Notes under the pieces: generated by a model
Told to the model about the DNA's origin: nothing
The model's database searches: none
Seen by the model: only the letters and a program-made list of their open reading frames with translations
Shown here: positions 57,075-64,000 of the stretch, piece by piece
Numbering within the stretch: position 1 is the first letter of the stretch
Layout of the letters: each line of letters starts with the position of its first letter
Source of the DNA: CAYRNR01 sp964425605
Lineage (GTDB): Bacteria; Myxococcota_A; UBA796; UBA9615; CAYRNR01
Direction of reading: 5' to 3'
Assembly (NCBI GenBank): GCA_964425605.1
Contig: CAYRNR010000016.1
Location: 1-64,000, forward strand
Length of the DNA: 64,000 nt
Program-made: the position numbers and the translations under genes

Positions 57075-58988
57075 CTAGTGGAAGGTGTCGGTGGCGTTGC
57101 CCAGGGTCGTCATCGCGTCGAGGGACTCCTCGTCGGGCTCGTGGACCTCCGGGACCATCATGCTCAGGGCCTGTACGGCCACCTCACGCGAGTTGGTGTC
57201 CACCACGCCGCGGAGGTTCTCGATGCGCCGCATGACCACGCTGTGGGGCAGCCAGTCGACCTTGCCGATGAAGATCTTGGGGTGGCGCGTCTTCTCCATC
57301 AGCTCGCGGTCGAAGGCCAACTCCTCGCGCAGCTTCTCCCCCGGCCGGAACCCCGTGAAGACGATCTCGACGTCGTCCTCGGTGAACCCGGACAGCCGGA
57401 TCAGATCCCGGGCCAGATCGACGATCCGCACCGGCTCGCCCATGTCCAGGACGAAGATCTCACCGCCGTCCCCCATGGACGCGGCGCGCATCACCAGCTG
57501 GCACGCCTCGGGGATGGTCATGAAGTACCGCTCCATGTCCGGGTGGGTGACGGTGACCGGGCCGCCGTTCTTGATCTGGTCCTGGAAGATGGGGATCACG
57601 GAGCCGGCCGAGCCCATCACGTTGCCGAACCGCACGGCGACGAACTTGGTGCTGGAGCGGATGGCGAGCGCCTGGGTGTAGATCTCGGCCACGCGCTTGG
57701 TGGTCCCCATCACCGAGGTGGGGTTGACCGCCTTGTCGCTGGAGATCAGCACGAAGTGGCCCGAACGGAAGTTGTGGGCCGCGTCGGCGATGATCTTGGT
57801 GCCGATGACGTTGTTCTTGATGGCCTCGCCCGGGTTCCACTCCATCATCGGCACGTGCTTGTGGGCGGCCGCGTGGAAGACCACGCCGGGCTTCTCCAGC
57901 GCGAACACCTGGGAGACGCGGTCCGAGTCGGTCACGTCGCCGATCACCGGCACCACCACCAGGTCGGGGTGCTCGCGGCGCAGCTCGGTGTGGATCAGGA
58001 ACAGGGCGTTCTCGTAGCGCTCGAACAGCACCAGCCGCTCCGGGCCGAAGCGGGCGATCTGGCGGCACAGCTCCGAGCCGATGGAGCCGCCGGCGCCGGT
58101 GACCAGCACGCGCTTGCCGGAGATGAACCGGCTGAGGACCTCGGCCTCGAGCTTGATCACCTTGCGGCCCAGCAGGTCGTCGATGGTGACCTCACGCAGC
58201 CGGCTGAGGTTCACCTTGCCGTCGAGGATCTCGTACAGCGCCGGGATGATCTTCACCGGCAGGTCGATGGCCTCGCACGCCTGGCCGATGCGACGGATGT
58301 CCTTGCCCGCGGCCGAGGCGATGGAGATGACCGCCTGGTCGATCTGGTGCTTGTGGACCAGGTCGGGCAGCGACGCCATGTCGCCGAGGACCTTCACCCC
58401 CTGGATCACCGTGCCGATCTTGTTGGCGCGGTCGTCCACGAAGCCCACCAGCTGCACGCCCAGGTCGGGCCGGCGGTCGATCTCGCGGCAGACCATGGAG
58501 CCCGCCTCGCCCGCGCCGATGAGCAGGGTCCGCTTGCGGGGCCGGTCCTCCGAGGGCAGCCGCTTGCGTCGCTGGGTCTCCTCGGCGATGAGCCGCCGCA
58601 TCACGCGTACGCCGGTGACGAAGAGGAAGGCCACCACGTAGTTCATGGCCAGCCCGCCCGCCGGGATCGCCAGATACTGGCCGTAGCCGCCGAACGCCCC
58701 CGCGGTCAGCGACAGCGTGATCAGCACGATCTGCGCCGCGGAGAGGGCGCCGAGGATCTTGGCCGCGCCTGGGATGCTGATGAACCGCCACGAGATGGAC
58801 GGCACGCCGAGCACGGCGAGCACGCCGTACTGGAAGATCACCACGTAGGGCCAGGTGAAGAACAGCAGCTTGGCCCACTGCAGGGACACGGCGAACTCGT
58901 TGTGGCACAGCATCGCCACGCCGTAGGCGAGCGACAACGCGAGGAAGTCGATGAAGAACTGCGTCGAGCGTGAGAACAGTCGTTCCAC
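57075..58988 (-). CDS. WbpM/CapD-type nucleotide-sugar dehydratase/epimerase
   Basis: 637-residue membrane enzyme: four N-terminal helices, a CoA-binding-like Rossmann domain (LLIGAGEAGSMVCREIDRRPDLGVQLVGFVDD), then an SDR domain with VLVTGAGGSIGSELCRQIARFGP, FHAAAHKHVPMMEWNP, ISSDKAVNPTSVMGTTKR and FGNVMGSAGSVIPIFQDQI. The catalytic Tyr-x3-Lys of SDRs is Met-x3-Lys, as known for WbpM/FlaA1. Expected product: a 4-keto-6-deoxy sugar precursor such as for QuiNAc or bacillosamine-type residues. The start is GTG. Separated by 107 bases from the upstream acetyltransferase gene. Confidence 0.94.
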   Translation of the reverse strand: MERLFSRSTQFFIDFLALSLAYGVAMLCHNEFAVSLQWAKLLFFTWPYVVIFQYGVLAVLGVPSISWRFISIPGAAKILGALSAAQIVLITLSLTAGAFGGYGQYLAIPAGGLAMNYVVAFLFVTGVRVMRRLIAEETQRRKRLPSEDRPRKRTLLIGAGEAGSMVCREIDRRPDLGVQLVGFVDDRANKIGTVIQGVKVLGDMASLPDLVHKHQIDQAVISIASAAGKDIRRIGQACEAIDLPVKIIPALYEILDGKVNLSRLREVTIDDLLGRKVIKLEAEVLSRFISGKRVLVTGAGGSIGSELCRQIARFGPERLVLFERYENALFLIHTELRREHPDLVVVPVIGDVTDSDRVSQVFALEKPGVVFHAAAHKHVPMMEWNPGEAIKNNVIGTKIIADAAHNFRSGHFVLISSDKAVNPTSVMGTTKRVAEIYTQALAIRSSTKFVAVRFGNVMGSAGSVIPIFQDQIKNGGPVTVTHPDMERYFMTIPEACQLVMRAASMGDGGEIFVLDMGEPVRIVDLARDLIRLSGFTEDDVEIVFTGFRPGEKLREELAFDRELMEKTRHPKIFIGKVDWLPHSVVMRRIENLRGVVDTNSREVAVQALSMMVPEVHEPDEESLDAMTTLGNATDTFH

Positions 58989-59047
58989 TCGAGAGCGCTC
59001 TTTTCCGGTCGGTTGGTTCCCGCCAGACCGACACTAGACCGCAGACA

Positions 59048-59076
59048 AGTGTTTCACGTGACAGGGGAACGGTCAA
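59048..59076 (-). promoter_or_regulatory. candidate promoter with internal palindrome upstream of the dehydratase gene
   Basis: Minus strand TTGACC (59076-59071), 17 bases, AACACT (59053-59048). The spacer contains the perfect 8-bp palindrome TCACGTGA (59054-59061) abutting the -10, a likely operator position. Confidence 0.4.
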
Positions 59077-59096
59077 ATAATGGGCTTCCGCAACGG

Positions 59097-59774
59097 TTAC
59101 TTGCCGGTCTTGAGCGGCGGCGGCTTCTCGGGCTTTCGGGCGAGCTCCTCGGCCGTGGGCTTGCGGCCGCGATCGAAGACGAGGAAGCGCTCGAGCACCA
59201 CCGGCGGGAACTCCTTGTAGCCGAGCATGCGGTGGAACCACAGGGCGGGGATGTTGTTGCGATCGTAGTAGCCGTAGGCGCGCGTGTAGCCGCGTTGAGC
59301 GAGGAACTGCAGCGCGTGGTGCAGAAACGGCATGCTCACCGCCTTGCGCACGTCCTCGAGGACGAACAGGTCGAACAGGTAGATGCCGTCGGTCCCCAGG
59401 TGGAACCCGAACCAGCCGGGATGGGGGTGGGGCTTGCCTGGCCCCGTGTCCGTCGCACACCAGATGTCGCCGAGCACGACGCCGTCGCGGACCACGGCGA
59501 TGGCGCTGTAGCCGCGCCGGATGTACATGCGGCCGCGGGTGCGCCGGCTGGCCAGCGGGTACTCGTAGCCGTCCATCTGCGCCCGGGAGACCACCTCGGT
59601 CAGCTCCAGACCCGGCTCCAGGGGGGCCTTGGGCGGCTTGAGCTCGGTCAGGTCCTTCATGGTCGGGATCGCGATCTCGGCGCGGTGCACCGTCAGCTCC
59701 ACCGCGTGGCGCAACCCCGTGCGGCGCGTGCGCTCGACGAACTGGCCTACCTTGGTACGAATCTGCCGGAGCAT
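59097..59774 (-). CDS. GNAT-like N-acetyltransferase
   Basis: 225-residue protein. The C-terminal half shows GNAT features: IAVVRDGVVLGDIWCATD, LFDLFVLEDVRKAVSMPFLHHALQFLAQRGYTRAYGYYDRNNIPALWFHRMLGYKEF, where the last part is the usual N..A..fy...GF motif. The classic Q/RxxGxG/A acetyl-CoA loop is weak (DVRKAVSMP). GGAG lies 9 bases before the ATG at 59774. Last gene of the minus-strand operon starting at the carrier protein, so it may acylate the product of that pathway or a nucleotide sugar. Confidence 0.78.
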   Translation of the reverse strand: MLRQIRTKVGQFVERTRRTGLRHAVELTVHRAEIAIPTMKDLTELKPPKAPLEPGLELTEVVSRAQMDGYEYPLASRRTRGRMYIRRGYSAIAVVRDGVVLGDIWCATDTGPGKPHPHPGWFGFHLGTDGIYLFDLFVLEDVRKAVSMPFLHHALQFLAQRGYTRAYGYYDRNNIPALWFHRMLGYKEFPPVVLERFLVFDRGRKPTAEELARKPEKPPPLKTGK

Positions 59775-59779
59775 CCGGG

Positions 59780-60832
59780 CTACTCCTCCTCTCCCAGCAG
59801 GCGCAGCGGGTTCAGGCTGGCGATCTTGAGGAAGGCCTCCTCCACGTCGGCGACGGCGTCCTCGAGGGCCAGGGTCAGCCGGACCATGGCCTCCCACGGA
59901 GCAAAGTACAGCGCGTCGGAGCCGAACACCACCCGATCGAGGTCCAGGCGGCCCAGCACCACGGCGAGGGTGGTCGTGTCCAGGCCCGACACGTCGGTCA
60001 TCAGGTGATCGTGGCGCGCCATCAACCGCGAGAGGCGGGGGAGCTCCGTGTCGATCACCTCGCCCACCGAGTGGCCGAACGCGCCGGCGTGGGCGATGAC
60101 CACCGGCTGGTCGGTGATGGCCCAGTCCACGTTGCGCAGGCGGTTGAGGTCCCCGTGGGCCACGGCGTCGGGGTCCTGGCACTGGGGGCTCAGGCCGCCG
60201 TGGACGACCACGCCCACCGAGCTGCGGCGCGACGCCGCGAGGATGTGCTCCAGCCGCGCGATCCCCGCGCCCTCGTCCAGGGGGATGCCGGAGATCGCAG
60301 GGTGGACCTTGATCGCGACCGCGCCGCGGTTCGACACCGCGTCGTCCACCGCAGCGGCGATGTCCTCGTCCGCGACGGACGGCGGCGGGCAGTACCCCAG
60401 CGCGAAGCGCGGGTCGTCGCCGTACATGGCGGCCATGGCGGGGAAGGGATCGGCGACGCCCGCCCGCGCCACGGGCAGCAGCAGCGCGCGATCCACCCTG
60501 GCCAGCGCCATCTGATCGCCCAGCACCCGGGGGCCGGTGTGGGCGTACAGCCGCCGCACCGTCAGCAAGAACAGCTTGGCCTGCAAGGCGGCGTCCACGG
60601 GCCGAGCCTGCGCGGCCGCCTCCTTCAGGGGCGCCACGTCCGGTGTGCGGTACGGGGTCGGGGAGGTGCTGTGCACGCCGGTGAGGTCGGGGGAAGGGCT
60701 ATAGCGCGCCTCCCCCAGGAACACCTCGAACGGGTGGACGTGGGCGTCCACGACCGTGGCGTCGGCCCGCAGGGCCTCGATCCGCTCCAGCTGTCGGCGG
60801 ACCTCCTCGCGCGGCAGGTTCGTCAACGGCAT
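59780..60832 (-). CDS. amidohydrolase-family (TIM-barrel) protein
   Basis: 350-residue metal-dependent hydrolase. Motifs: VVDAHVHPF with His31 and His33, AIKVHPAISG, VGVVVHGG, VVIAHAGAFG and VVFGSDALYFAP with the catalytic Asp. This is the pattern of amidohydrolase_2-type enzymes (decarboxylases and lactonases among them). The start overlaps the end of the adenylation gene by 10 bases, so the two are translationally coupled. Its substrate may be the product of the activation module next to it. Confidence 0.87.
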   Translation of the reverse strand: MPLTNLPREEVRRQLERIEALRADATVVDAHVHPFEVFLGEARYSPSPDLTGVHSTSPTPYRTPDVAPLKEAAAQARPVDAALQAKLFLLTVRRLYAHTGPRVLGDQMALARVDRALLLPVARAGVADPFPAMAAMYGDDPRFALGYCPPPSVADEDIAAAVDDAVSNRGAVAIKVHPAISGIPLDEGAGIARLEHILAASRRSSVGVVVHGGLSPQCQDPDAVAHGDLNRLRNVDWAITDQPVVIAHAGAFGHSVGEVIDTELPRLSRLMARHDHLMTDVSGLDTTTLAVVLGRLDLDRVVFGSDALYFAPWEAMVRLTLALEDAVADVEEAFLKIASLNPLRLLGEEE

Positions 60833-62361
60833 GTCGCCACCACCAGGGCCCGCACCGCGGGCTGGTCCACCTTGCCTCGATCACCCCTGGGCAGCGCGTC
60901 GGCGCGCAGGACGCGCCTGGGCACCATGTAGGGGGGCAGCTGGCCCCTCAACCCCGCGAGCAGGACCCGCGCCTCCAGCTCGGGTTCGGCCTCGTAGACC
61001 GCGACCAGCTCGTCGATCCCGGTCCGAGGGTCCCGTACCAGGACCACTGCAGCGTCCCGCACGTCGTCGTGGGAGCGCACGGCGTGCTCCACCTCGGCCA
61101 GCTCGATTCGATACCCCATCACCTTGACCTGGCGATCCTTGCGGCCGGCGAACTCGTACACGCCGTCGTCGCGGCGCCACGCCAGGTCTCCGGTGCGATA
61201 GATGCGGCGAGGAGCCACGTCCCCGTCGCTCCACTGTTCCAGGAACGCCCGGCGGGTCTTCTCCTCGTCGCCCAGGTATCCGCGGCTCAGGCACGGCCCC
61301 CCCAGGCACAGCTCGCCCACCTCACCCGGGCCCACCGGCCGGCCGTCCTCGTCGAGCAGGTAGGCCTCGGTGCCCGGGCACGGCACACCGATGGGGATAC
61401 GCTCGGACGCGTCCGCGGGCGGCGCCGGCATGGTGTGGAACAGGGAGATGCCCGTGGCCTCGGTGGGTCCGAAGGCGTTGGTGTACGTGCGGTCCGGGTA
61501 GACCTCCATCCACCGCATCAGGTACTCGGTGGGCAGCGTCTCGCCGCCGAACAGCACGTGCCGCAGGGTCGGCAGCCGGTCCGGCGCGAGCACGTTGGCG
61601 CGGGCCATGTACATCAGCAGGGACGACACACCCTTCCAGACCGTCACCCCCTCCCCTTCCATGAACTCCATCAGCTTCGGCGGGAACAGCATCAGTCCGT
61701 CCGTGGCCACGCACAGCTGGGCCCCCGACGCCAGGGCGCAGTACACGTCGAACACCGACATGTCGAAGTGGAACGGCGCCGTGGAGAGCACCACATCGTC
61801 GGCGGTGATCCCGAAGCAGTCCACGGCCCAGTCGATGTACGCGCGGATGTTCCGGTGGGAGATCATCACCCCCTTGGGCTGGCCGGTGGAGCCCGACGTG
61901 TACAGCACGTAGGCCGAGTCGTCGGGCTCCGCGAGGGGCTCGAGGGGGCTGTCGGCGGCGCCGTCGAGCTGCTCGACGTGGATCACCGGCGCGCCGCCCA
62001 GCAGCCCACCGAGGACATCGGGGACGCGGGCCTCGGTCCGGTCGTCGACGATCACCGCGGCCGGACGGCAGTCGGCCGCGACCGCTCGCCACCGCGCCAC
62101 CGGAGCCTTGGCGTCCACCGGCACATAGGTGGCCCCCGCCTCCAGGACCCCCACCATCGCCACCACCGACAGGGCGGACCGCTCCGCGCACAGCAGCACA
62201 CGATCGCCGGGCGCCACGCCGGCGCCGATCAGCCGGTGCCCCAGCCGCGCGGTGTGGCGGCCGAGCTGGGCGTAGGTGAGCCTGCGCCGGCCGTCGAACA
62301 GCGCCACGCGATCCGGGTGATCGCGGCGCGAGGCGTGCAGGTAGTGCTGGGCCAGGGACAT
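60823..62361 (-). CDS. AMP-forming adenylation enzyme (stand-alone NRPS-type A domain)
   Basis: 512-residue ligase of the acyl/aminoacyl-adenylate superfamily. Core motifs: A3 YTSGSTGQPKG (154-164), A4 FHFDMSVFDVY, A5 NAFGPTEATG, A7 YRTGDLAW, A8 GRKDRQVKVMGYRIELAEVEHAV and A10 with Lys497 (GDRGKVDQ). The Asp in FDMS that binds the amino group of amino-acid substrates is present. It likely activates an amino acid, or in exosortase-type loci an acyl group, and loads it on the small carrier protein two genes upstream. By eye its pocket residues do not resemble a proline code. Confidence 0.92.
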   Translation of the reverse strand: MSLAQHYLHASRRDHPDRVALFDGRRRLTYAQLGRHTARLGHRLIGAGVAPGDRVLLCAERSALSVVAMVGVLEAGATYVPVDAKAPVARWRAVAADCRPAAVIVDDRTEARVPDVLGGLLGGAPVIHVEQLDGAADSPLEPLAEPDDSAYVLYTSGSTGQPKGVMISHRNIRAYIDWAVDCFGITADDVVLSTAPFHFDMSVFDVYCALASGAQLCVATDGLMLFPPKLMEFMEGEGVTVWKGVSSLLMYMARANVLAPDRLPTLRHVLFGGETLPTEYLMRWMEVYPDRTYTNAFGPTEATGISLFHTMPAPPADASERIPIGVPCPGTEAYLLDEDGRPVGPGEVGELCLGGPCLSRGYLGDEEKTRRAFLEQWSDGDVAPRRIYRTGDLAWRRDDGVYEFAGRKDRQVKVMGYRIELAEVEHAVRSHDDVRDAAVVLVRDPRTGIDELVAVYEAEPELEARVLLAGLRGQLPPYMVPRRVLRADALPRGDRGKVDQPAVRALVVATCR

Positions 62362-62382
62362 GGGTTTTCGCTCAGATTCGAA

Positions 62383-63528
62383 TCAAAGGCCGGCCATCTT
62401 GGCGATGATCAGCCGCTGCATCTCCGAGGTCCCGGAGTAGATGGTCGAGGCGATGCTGTCGCGCAGATCCCGCTCGACGTCGTACTCGGTCATGTACCCG
62501 TATCCGCCGTGGATCTGCACGGCGTCGAGGCAGGCCTGCTTGAGGCTCTCGCTGACGAACAGCTTGCACATGGCCGCGTCCTGGGGGACCCGCTTGCGCG
62601 CGGACTTCAGCGCGGCGGCCTTGCGGAGGATCAGGGTGCCGAGCTCGTGGTTCACCAACATGTCCGCGATCTTGTTGGACACGGACTGGTAGCTGCCGAT
62701 GGTCTTGCCGAAGGCCTCGCGCTCCCTGGCGTACCGGACGCAGGTCTCGATGACCCGCTGCAGGGTACCCAGGTGGGCCGCGGGCAGCAGGATGCGCTCG
62801 ACCTCCATGGACTCGTGGAACAGGATCGCGCCCTGGCCCTCGCGTCCCAGCCGCTGCCCCTCGTCCACGCGGCACCCGTCGAGCACCAGCTCGCCGTTGT
62901 GCAGGGTGGTCAGCCCCATCTTCTCCAGGGGCGCGCAGCGCTCGAAGCCCTCGGCGCCGGTCTCCACGACAAAGGCCGAGGACGCCCCGAGGGCGCTCGC
63001 GTCTGGGTTGGTCACCGCGAAGACGATGGCCGCGTCGCAGACCGGGCCGTTGGTGATGAAGGTCTTGGTGCCGTCGATGCGATACCCGTCGCCGTCGCGT
63101 ACCGCCCGGGAGCGCATCGCCATGGCGTCGGAGCCGGAGCCCGGCTCGGTGATCGCCTGGGCGAAGATGGCCTCGCCGCTGCAGATGCGGGGGATGTGGC
63201 GCGCCTTGAGTTCTTCACTGCCGAACTGCATCAGGGTCAGGCCGCACAGCAGCTGCGTGGCGATCGCGTGCACGAGCCCGGCGTCCTTGCAGGCGTAGCC
63301 CAGGGCATCCATGGACAGCACCGTGGTCAGGAAGTCGGCGCCGCACCCGCCGTACTGCTCGGGGAACGGCAGCGCCATGACCTGCATCTCGGCGCAGCGG
63401 CGCCATAAGTCGCGCGGGAACACGCCGTCGCGGGACCGCTCGGCCACGCCGTCGTTGAGCTCCTTGCGCGCGAACTTCACCAGCGAGTCGCGCAGCGCCA
63501 CCTGCTCATCGGTCAGAGAGAAATCCAT
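62383..63528 (-). CDS. acyl-CoA dehydrogenase-family flavoprotein
   Basis: 381-residue FAD enzyme: N-terminal helical domain (DFSLTDEQVALRDSLVKFARKEL), FAQAITEPGSGSDAMAM, GTKTFITNGPVCDAAIVFA, YAREREAFGKTIGSYQSVSNKIADM and DAVQIHGGYGYMTEYDVERDLRDS. The medium-chain catalytic Glu position is Ser365 (IYSGTSE), so the base is probably Glu244 in MEVER, as in isovaleryl-CoA dehydrogenase-like and carrier-protein-dependent members. Between the carrier and adenylation genes, it may oxidise the carrier-bound acyl or aminoacyl group. Gap of 21 bases to the adenylation gene. Confidence 0.93.
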   Translation of the reverse strand: MDFSLTDEQVALRDSLVKFARKELNDGVAERSRDGVFPRDLWRRCAEMQVMALPFPEQYGGCGADFLTTVLSMDALGYACKDAGLVHAIATQLLCGLTLMQFGSEELKARHIPRICSGEAIFAQAITEPGSGSDAMAMRSRAVRDGDGYRIDGTKTFITNGPVCDAAIVFAVTNPDASALGASSAFVVETGAEGFERCAPLEKMGLTTLHNGELVLDGCRVDEGQRLGREGQGAILFHESMEVERILLPAAHLGTLQRVIETCVRYAREREAFGKTIGSYQSVSNKIADMLVNHELGTLILRKAAALKSARKRVPQDAAMCKLFVSESLKQACLDAVQIHGGYGYMTEYDVERDLRDSIASTIYSGTSEMQRLIIAKMAGL

Positions 63529-63534
63529 GGGGGC

Positions 63535-63795
63535 CTAGCCCGTCTTCCGCTCCACCATCGCCGTGAGCGCGGCGACGGACTGGAAGTTCTCGGGCAACAG
63601 CTCGTCCCCTCCGATCTGGATGGAGAACTGTTCCTCGAGGAAGCTCAGGAGGGACATGATGGCGAACGAGTCGATGATGCCGTCCTCGACCAGGAGGTCC
63701 GTGTCGGACACCTCCTTGCCCTCCACGGCGAGCTCGGTGGTGATGTACTGCCGGATGATGTCGTTGGTGCCCAAGCCGCTGCTCCTTTCCCTCAT
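63535..63795 (-). CDS. acyl/peptidyl carrier protein
   Basis: 86-residue carrier domain with the phosphopantetheine site EDGIIDSFAIMSLLSFLEEQF; Ser43 in DSF carries the arm. Helix 1 is NDIIRQYITTELAV. The ATG at 63795 has AGGG upstream. A TTG at 63774 preceded by AAGGAG at good spacing would give the more usual short N-terminus (GTNDIIRQY), so the true start may be there. Six bases separate it from the acyl-CoA dehydrogenase gene. It leads the operon carrier, dehydrogenase, adenylation enzyme, amidohydrolase, acetyltransferase. Confidence 0.92.
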   Translation of the reverse strand: MRERSSGLGTNDIIRQYITTELAVEGKEVSDTDLLVEDGIIDSFAIMSLLSFLEEQFSIQIGGDELLPENFQSVAALTAMVERKTG

Positions 63796-63837
63796 GGTAC
63801 CCTGTTTCAGCCTCGAAAGACGACATGGAGAGCCGAG

Positions 63838-64000
63838 ATGGACGTCCTACGACTCGACCGGCGCGGCGAATGGCTGGACACGGTCTCGAGAGCCTGGAGG
63901 CACGACTTCCACCACCTGCCTTTCTTCCACGCCCTCGCCGAGGGCGCGGGAGAGGGGGACGCGCACCTGTTCGTGCACCGGGACGGGGACGACTTCGTGG
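63838..64000 (+). CDS. start of a FemAB/GNAT-like protein (runs off the window)
   Basis: Only the first 54 residues are visible. GEWLDTVSRAWRHDFHHLPFFHALAE and GDAHLFVHRDGDDF are typical of the N-terminus of FemAB-like acyltransferases found in exopolysaccharide and exosortase-associated loci (D.YH.P.yh.laE..g.a.LfvY). GGAG lies 6 bases before the ATG. Divergent from the carrier-protein gene with a 42-base spacer. Confidence 0.6.
   Translation, partial: MDVLRLDRRGEWLDTVSRAWRHDFHHLPFFHALAEGAGEGDAHLFVHRDGDDFV

Noticed and set aside
55986..58973. 995-codon plus-strand frame opposite Wzc and dehydratase genes
   Set aside because: Composition (His, Asp, Val, Arg rich) mirrors the codons of the real minus-strand genes; no domain seen.
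61069..63408. 779-codon plus-strand frame opposite adenylation and dehydrogenase genes
   Set aside because: Antisense shadow of two conserved enzymes.
59097..64000. Exosortase locus
   Set aside because: Ligase, carrier and FemAB-like genes are suggestive, but no exosortase, EpsI or PEP-CTERM protein is visible, so I only mention the similarity.

Overview
The window is about 70% GC, densely packed, and carries about 49 protein genes, with no RNA gene, IS element, prophage or CRISPR array that I could recognise. Two proteins end in a MYXO-CTERM-like sorting tail (CxC, hydrophobic helix, Arg cluster). Many lipoproteins have a long Asp-repeat linker directly after the lipobox. Together with FHA/Ser-Thr kinase signalling and multihaem cytochromes this points to an uncultured relative of the Myxococcota (former Deltaproteobacteria). 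The assignment rests on these protein signatures, not on a marker gene.

Region 1 (1-7735, minus strand) is a five-gene efflux operon: membrane-fusion lipoprotein, RND pump, TolC-like channel, OmpR-type regulator and sensor kinase. Three TGTAG repeats spaced 10 and 20 bp apart lie upstream and look like the regulator's binding site. Region 2 (7753-20055) is a surface and envelope region: a thermolysin/fungalysin-like protease with a MYXO-CTERM tail, ApaG, four Asp-repeat lipoproteins, an eight-haem c-type cytochrome lipoprotein, an Lrp/AsnC regulator divergent from a ThrE-type exporter, a C39-like lipoprotein, and a MerR-type regulator with its own palindromic operator. Region 3 (20188-28500) holds menA, a second two-component system, a lipoprotein agmatine deiminase, a very unusual fusion of a gingipain-like protease with a lipoprotein beta-propeller-like domain, and an exported EEP-family phosphoesterase.

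Region 4 (28495-37425) contains a saccharopine-dehydrogenase-like enzyme, a chalcone-isomerase-like secreted protein, and a plus-strand operon of gltS, a TAXI-domain lipoprotein and a lipoprotein that looks like the periplasmic part of an RND pump without any membrane helices. Region 5 (37476-64000) is an exopolysaccharide locus: carbamoyltransferase, Wza-like export lipoprotein, two O-antigen-ligase/polymerase-type proteins, Wzx-like flippase, Wzc-like tyrosine kinase and a WbpM/CapD-type dehydratase. Embedded in it is a phospho-signalling island (FHA/zinc-ribbon protein, Ser/Thr kinase, GspF-like protein, sulfatase-fold lipoprotein, double-FHA membrane protein). Upstream of it lies an acyl/aminoacyl-activation operon (carrier protein, acyl-CoA dehydrogenase, adenylation enzyme, amidohydrolase, acetyltransferase) divergent from a FemAB-like gene. 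The last set resembles the accessory genes of exosortase-associated polysaccharide loci, but no exosortase is in view.

A global trait is that convergent genes almost touch: in 8 of 10 convergent junctions the two stop codons overlap or lie within 7 bp, and no convincing intrinsic terminator is visible anywhere.
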